The notes beneath the pieces are model-generated. The model saw only the letters and a list, made by a program, of their open reading frames with translations. It ran no database searches and was not told the origin of the DNA. Made by a program: the position numbers and the translations under genes. Below are positions 62,287-64,000 of a stretch of 64,000 nt of DNA, piece after piece (position 1 is the first letter of the stretch; each line of letters opens with the position of its first letter). The DNA comes from Janthinobacterium sp. TB1-E2 (lineage in GTDB: Bacteria; Pseudomonadota; Gammaproteobacteria; Burkholderiales; Burkholderiaceae_D), in the NCBI RefSeq assembly GCF_036885605.1, contig NZ_CP142523.1, positions 1,364,001 to 1,428,000 of the forward strand. The letters are read 5' to 3'.

Positions 62287-64000
<1,714 letters not shown>

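Overview
The window looks like a chromosomal segment of a betaproteobacterium of the family Oxalobacteraceae, most like Janthinobacterium/Massilia. The reasons are the 16S rRNA sequence as I remember that group, high-GC coding with strong codon bias, GGGGTCAGACCC and GTAGGTCGG-type intergenic repeats, and a complete 16S-tRNAIle-tRNAAla-23S-5S operon. I see no insertion sequence, prophage, plasmid or CRISPR signature.

Region 1 (1-7231) is an alcohol-oxidation or redox locus. It holds the 3' end of a PQQ-dependent dehydrogenase, a porin behind a textbook sigma-54 promoter, a NosR-like flavin/Fe-S membrane protein, its ApbE flavin transferase, and a convergent AcoR-like sigma-54 activator. No nosZ is present, so the NosR/ApbE pair probably does something other than nitrous oxide reduction. 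Region 2 (7452-13058) is the rRNA operon with tandem promoters, boxA sites, RNase III processing stems, two tRNAs and a terminator.

Region 3 (13190-20943) is purine catabolism: HIU hydrolase, PuuE allantoinase, XdhABC and guanine deaminase. A related CATATAGCC palindrome occurs in two of the promoter regions. No urate oxidase is visible. Region 4 (20987-30883) handles exported nucleic-acid scavenging: a secreted adenosine deaminase, an Oar-like TonB receptor, a lipoprotein 5'-nucleotidase, a secreted PLD-family phosphodiesterase and a secreted S1/P1 nuclease.

Region 5 (30920-51279) holds a DeoR regulator, a NudK-DUF4406 fusion, a BMP-type nucleoside ABC transporter, a LysR regulator, pseudouridine salvage (PsuG and an HTH-kinase PsuK), purine nucleoside phosphorylase, DeoB, DeoC, an ALDH16-like aldehyde dehydrogenase, DeoA, cytidine deaminase, an unusual large deaminase and an M19 dipeptidase. 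Region 6 (51273-53996) is a small accessory stretch: VOC protein, two small envelope proteins and a PEP-CTERM protein with a Fur-like box.

Region 7 (54024-64000) is reductive pyrimidine degradation: RutR, a MocR regulator, beta-alanine:pyruvate aminotransferase, MmsA, PreT, PreA, an NCS1 permease and the start of dihydropyrimidinase. Together regions 3-5 and 7 form a nearly complete nucleic-acid catabolic supercluster running from polymer to nucleoside, base, ammonia, acetyl-CoA and central metabolites.

The most striking non-coding signal is a promoter block of about 56 bp conserved at three places: before the TonB receptor, the nucleoside-binding protein and purine nucleoside phosphorylase. 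It defines a probable, as yet unnamed nucleoside regulon.
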